Below, in pieces: positions 61,218 through 64,000 of a stretch of 64,000 nt of DNA. The position numbers were made by a program, and so were the translations under genes. Position 1 is the stretch's first letter; each line of letters opens with the position of its first letter. The notes under the pieces were generated by a model, which saw only the letters and a list, made by a program, of their open reading frames with translations, was not told the origin of the DNA and made no database searches. Source of the DNA: Pseudomonas putida (GTDB lineage Bacteria; Pseudomonadota; Gammaproteobacteria; Pseudomonadales; Pseudomonadaceae); NCBI RefSeq assembly GCF_001976065.1, contig NZ_MNAH01000007.1:63115-127114 (forward strand). Reading direction: 5' to 3'.

Positions 61218-64000
61218 ATGCCGAAATCTGTTGACCGTATTCCGCCGATGCCGCGCATCCAGGCGCTCGACCCCAAAAGCTCCGAACAGAGCTGGGAGAG
61301 TGCCTCGCAACTGCTGGCCGCGCTCAACGGCGCGCGCCTGGGTGCCTGGTATTGGGACATCGAGCGCGGGCAGATCAGTTGGTCCCGGGGCACCCAGGCG
61401 CTGTTTGGTTTCGATCCCCGGCAACCGTTGCCGGCCGACCTGGAATACCTTGACTTGCTGCCTGTGGAAGATCGGGCCAAGACCCTTCGCGCCTTCCATG
61501 CCGTGATCGGCGGTGCGCCGCTGGAACAAGCGATGCACCACCGCGTGCGCTGGCCCGACGGCAGCCTGCATTGGCTGGAGATCAGCGGCAGCCTGCTGCC
61601 GGACAAGCACGGCCGTCCACGCATGATTGGCGTGATCCGCGAAATCACCCACCAACGCCAGCGCGAACAGGCGCTGAGCAGCTCGGAGAAACGCTTCGCC
61701 ACGCTGTTTCACCTGTGCCCGAACATGGTCCTGCTGACGCGCCAGGAAGACGGCCTGATCACCGAAGCCAACCAGTATTTCGAAAGCCTGTTCGGCTGGC
61801 CGGTCCAGGATGCGATCGGCCGCACCACACTGGAACTGGGCCTGTGGGTGCACCCCGAACAACGCGCGCAACTGGTCAAGGCCACCAAGGCCAAAGGCGA
61901 GCTGACCAGCATGGAAGTGCAGTTTCGCGCCAGCAACGGGCAGATCCACGATGGCATCCTCAGCGCGCAAAAGGTCGAACTCGAAGGCCAGCCCTTCCTG
62001 CTGAGCACCTTTCTCGACACCACTGAACGCAAGGCCGCCGAGCACGCCCTCAAGGACAGCCAGGAGCGCCTCGACCTGGCCCTGGACTCGGCGCAACTGG
62101 GCACCTGGGACTGGCACATTCCCAGCGGCATGTTGTATGGCTCGGCCCGCGCCGCGCAGTTGCACGGCATGGAGGCCATGCCTTTTCATGAATCCTTCGA
62201 CGAGTTTTTCGAAGGCGTGCCCGGCGAAGAGCGCGACACCATGCGCGATGCCTACCGCAGCCTGCGCGAAGGCCCGGCCGGCAACTATCAGCTGACCTAT
62301 CGGGTGCAGATGCCGGATGGCAGCTCACGCTACCTGGAAAGCCGCGCGCGCCTCTACCGCGATGAAAACGGCGTGCCCTTGCGCATGGCCGGTACCCTGC
62401 TCGACATCACCGACCAGGTCGAGCGCGAACAACGCCTGGTGGCCTCCGAAGAGAAATTCGCCACCCTGTTCCAGGTCAGCCCGGACCCGATCTGCGTGAC
62501 GCGCCAGGACACCGGGCAGTTCATCGAGATCAACTCCAGCTTCACCCAGACCTTCGGCTGGAGCGCCGCCGATGTGATCGGGCGCAGCGCCGACGAAATC
62601 GGCCTGTGGGACGCCTCGGCAAAAAGCCTGCAGCGAATCGAACAGGTGATCCGCGAGCAAGGCCTGAACAATGTCGCGATCCTCGTCCAGCACAAGGACG
62701 GGCAGTCGCTGACTTGCGTGATTTCCAGCCGCCAGATCAGCGTCAGCGAGCAGCCGTGCGTCGTCACCACCTTGCGCGACATCACCCAGCAGCAACGCTC
62801 GGAAGCGGCGCTCAAGGCCAGCGAAGAGAAATTCGCCAAGGCCTTCCACTCAAGCCCCGACGCCATCACCATCACTGAACGCGATACCGGGCGTTACCTG
62901 GAGGTCAACGACGGTTTCTGCCGCCTGACCGGCTACCGCGCCGACGAAGTGATCGGTCGTACCGTGTACCAGGTGGGGATCTGGGCCGAAGAAAAACAAC
63001 GCTCGACCTTGCTCGCCGAGCTGCAGATCAAGGGCCGGGTGCATCACCAGGAAATGCTCGGGCGCAACAAGCGCGGCGAGTTGCTGACGGTAGAGGTCTC
63101 GGTAGAACCGATCACCCTCAACGAAACCGCGTGCCTGCTGCTGACCGCCCGGGACGTCAGCCTGCTGAAGAACGCCGAGGCGCAGATCCGTCACCTGGCC
63201 TACCACGACCCGCTGACCAACCTGCCCAACCGCGCGCTGCTGATGGATCGCCTGAGCCAGCAGATCGCCCTGCTCAAGCGCCATAACCTGCGCGGCGCGT
63301 TGATGTTCCTCGACCTCGACCACTTCAAGCACATCAACGATTCCCTCGGTCATCCGGTGGGCGATACGGTGCTGAAGATCATCACCGCGCGCCTGGAAGC
63401 CAGCGTGCGCATGGAAGACACCGTCGCGCGCCTGGGCGGTGATGAATTCGTGGTGTTGCTCAGTGGCCTCGAAGGCTCGCGCAACGAGGTCAGCGATCAG
63501 GTCCGCGAGCTGGCCGATACCATTCGTGAGCTGCTGTCCGAACCGATGTTCCTCGACGGTCAACGCCTGCAAGTAACGCCGAGTATCGGCATCGCTTTGA
63601 TTCCCGACCACGGCTCGACGCCAACCGACTTGCTCAAGCGCGCCGACATCGCCCTTTATCGCGCCAAGGATTCGGGACGCAATACCGCGCAGATGTACCA
63701 CAACACCATGCAGAAGGCCGCGAGCGAGCGCCTGCGCATGGAAACCGACCTGCGCCTGGCACTTTCGCGCGGTGAGTTTCGCGTGCATTACCAACCCCAG
63801 GTGGACGCCCGGGATAACCGCATCGTCGGCGCCGAAGCGCTGGTGCGCTGGAATCATCCGGAGCTCGGCGCGCAGTCGCCCACCGAGTTCATCAAGGTCC
63901 TGGAAGACAGCGGGCTGATCCTGGAGGTCGGCACCTGGATCGTCGACGAAGCCTGCCAGGCCTTCAGGCAACTGATCGCCGATGGCCTGGTGGACCCCGC
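61218..64000 (+). CDS. Multi-PAS GGDEF-EAL protein (right end cut)
   Basis: The reading frame is open from ATG 61218 to the window edge (927 codons visible). It shows repeated PAS domains (I count five, roughly residues 30-140, 150-270, 275-395, 400-520, 525-640), each followed by a short PAC-like segment, then a GGDEF domain (about 650-810) with RMED-TVARL-GGDEF, giving an intact RxxD inhibitory site and an active-looking GGDEF motif, and the start of an EAL domain (GAEALVRWNHP). It thus could both make and break c-di-GMP; balance is unknown. No TM or signal peptide is evident at the start. An AAGG stretch precedes the ATG. Confidence 0.9.
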   Translation, partial: MPKSVDRIPPMPRIQALDPKSSEQSWESASQLLAALNGARLGAWYWDIERGQISWSRGTQALFGFDPRQPLPADLEYLDLLPVEDRAKTLRAFHAVIGGAPLEQAMHHRVRWPDGSLHWLEISGSLLPDKHGRPRMIGVIREITHQRQREQALSSSEKRFATLFHLCPNMVLLTRQEDGLITEANQYFESLFGWPVQDAIGRTTLELGLWVHPEQRAQLVKATKAKGELTSMEVQFRASNGQIHDGILSAQKVELEGQPFLLSTFLDTTERKAAEHALKDSQERLDLALDSAQLGTWDWHIPSGMLYGSARAAQLHGMEAMPFHESFDEFFEGVPGEERDTMRDAYRSLREGPAGNYQLTYRVQMPDGSSRYLESRARLYRDENGVPLRMAGTLLDITDQVEREQRLVASEEKFATLFQVSPDPICVTRQDTGQFIEINSSFTQTFGWSAADVIGRSADEIGLWDASAKSLQRIEQVIREQGLNNVAILVQHKDGQSLTCVISSRQISVSEQPCVVTTLRDITQQQRSEAALKASEEKFAKAFHSSPDAITITERDTGRYLEVNDGFCRLTGYRADEVIGRTVYQVGIWAEEKQRSTLLAELQIKGRVHHQEMLGRNKRGELLTVEVSVEPITLNETACLLLTARDVSLLKNAEAQIRHLAYHDPLTNLPNRALLMDRLSQQIALLKRHNLRGALMFLDLDHFKHINDSLGHPVGDTVLKIITARLEASVRMEDTVARLGGDEFVVLLSGLEGSRNEVSDQVRELADTIRELLSEPMFLDGQRLQVTPSIGIALIPDHGSTPTDLLKRADIALYRAKDSGRNTAQMYHNTMQKAASERLRMETDLRLALSRGEFRVHYQPQVDARDNRIVGAEALVRWNHPELGAQSPTEFIKVLEDSGLILEVGTWIVDEACQAFRQLIADGLVDP

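Overview
The window reads as chromosomal DNA of a Pseudomonas, most likely of the P. fluorescens/P. putida side of the genus. The reasons are the gene set and its order (ohrR-ohr-earP-efp, oprI, L,D-transpeptidase, tesA with its ABC exporter, cysB, and the leuCDB-asd-fimV-truA-trpF-accD-folC-dedD-cvpA-purF-metZ block), the high G+C content, and many paired REP palindromes of the GGGAGC-GGCTTGC type. I see no prophage, insertion sequence, CRISPR array, rRNA or integrase. This is mostly core genome with one accessory-looking catabolic insert.

Layout. Bases 1-20700: an MscS-type channel (cut by the left edge), a DEAD-box helicase with a long leader, a crotonase, a spermidine-synthase-fold protein, a class II DAHP synthase, a YcaQ-like glycosylase, two DUF1127 micro-proteins, two LysR regulators, a TSUP permease, the OhrR/Ohr peroxide system, EF-P with its arginine rhamnosyltransferase EarP, a small membrane protein plus Gre-like factor, CysB, a universal stress protein, a 5'-nucleotidase, a PanE-like reductase, a thioredoxin-like protein, a PilZ protein and a class I DAHP synthase. 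Bases 20700-29200: GNAT enzyme, the major lipoprotein OprI, an L,D-transpeptidase, a repeat-filled 870-bp gap, TesA and a divergent two-gene ABC system, and GreB.

Bases 29195-40788 form the accessory catabolic island. A four-gene molybdenum hydroxylase operon (large subunit with Tat signal, 2Fe-2S subunit, triheme cytochrome c, XdhC maturation factor) is followed by a LysR gene. Divergent from the LysR gene is an MFS-rhmD-rhmA-aldA operon for L-rhamnonate (or a related 6-deoxy sugar acid): uptake, dehydration, aldol cleavage to pyruvate and L-lactaldehyde, and oxidation to lactate. A clear LysR-type dyad lies in the divergent promoter region.

Bases 41007-60112: a tRNA-Val/Asp/Asp operon with a good promoter, then a long co-oriented minus-strand run of housekeeping genes for methionine, purine, folate, fatty acid, tryptophan, tRNA modification, cell polarity (FimV), aspartate-family and leucine synthesis. 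A catalytic-cysteine-less Asd paralogue sits beside true Asd. The right end has a LysR gene divergent from leuC and a large multi-PAS GGDEF-EAL protein cut by the window edge.

No obviously new defence or mobile system was found. The best leads are the molybdo-dehydrogenase/rhamnonate locus, matched OhrR boxes, an unexplained 640-bp gap before oprI, a nested-repeat gap at 23.0-23.9 kb, and near-perfect REP hairpins.
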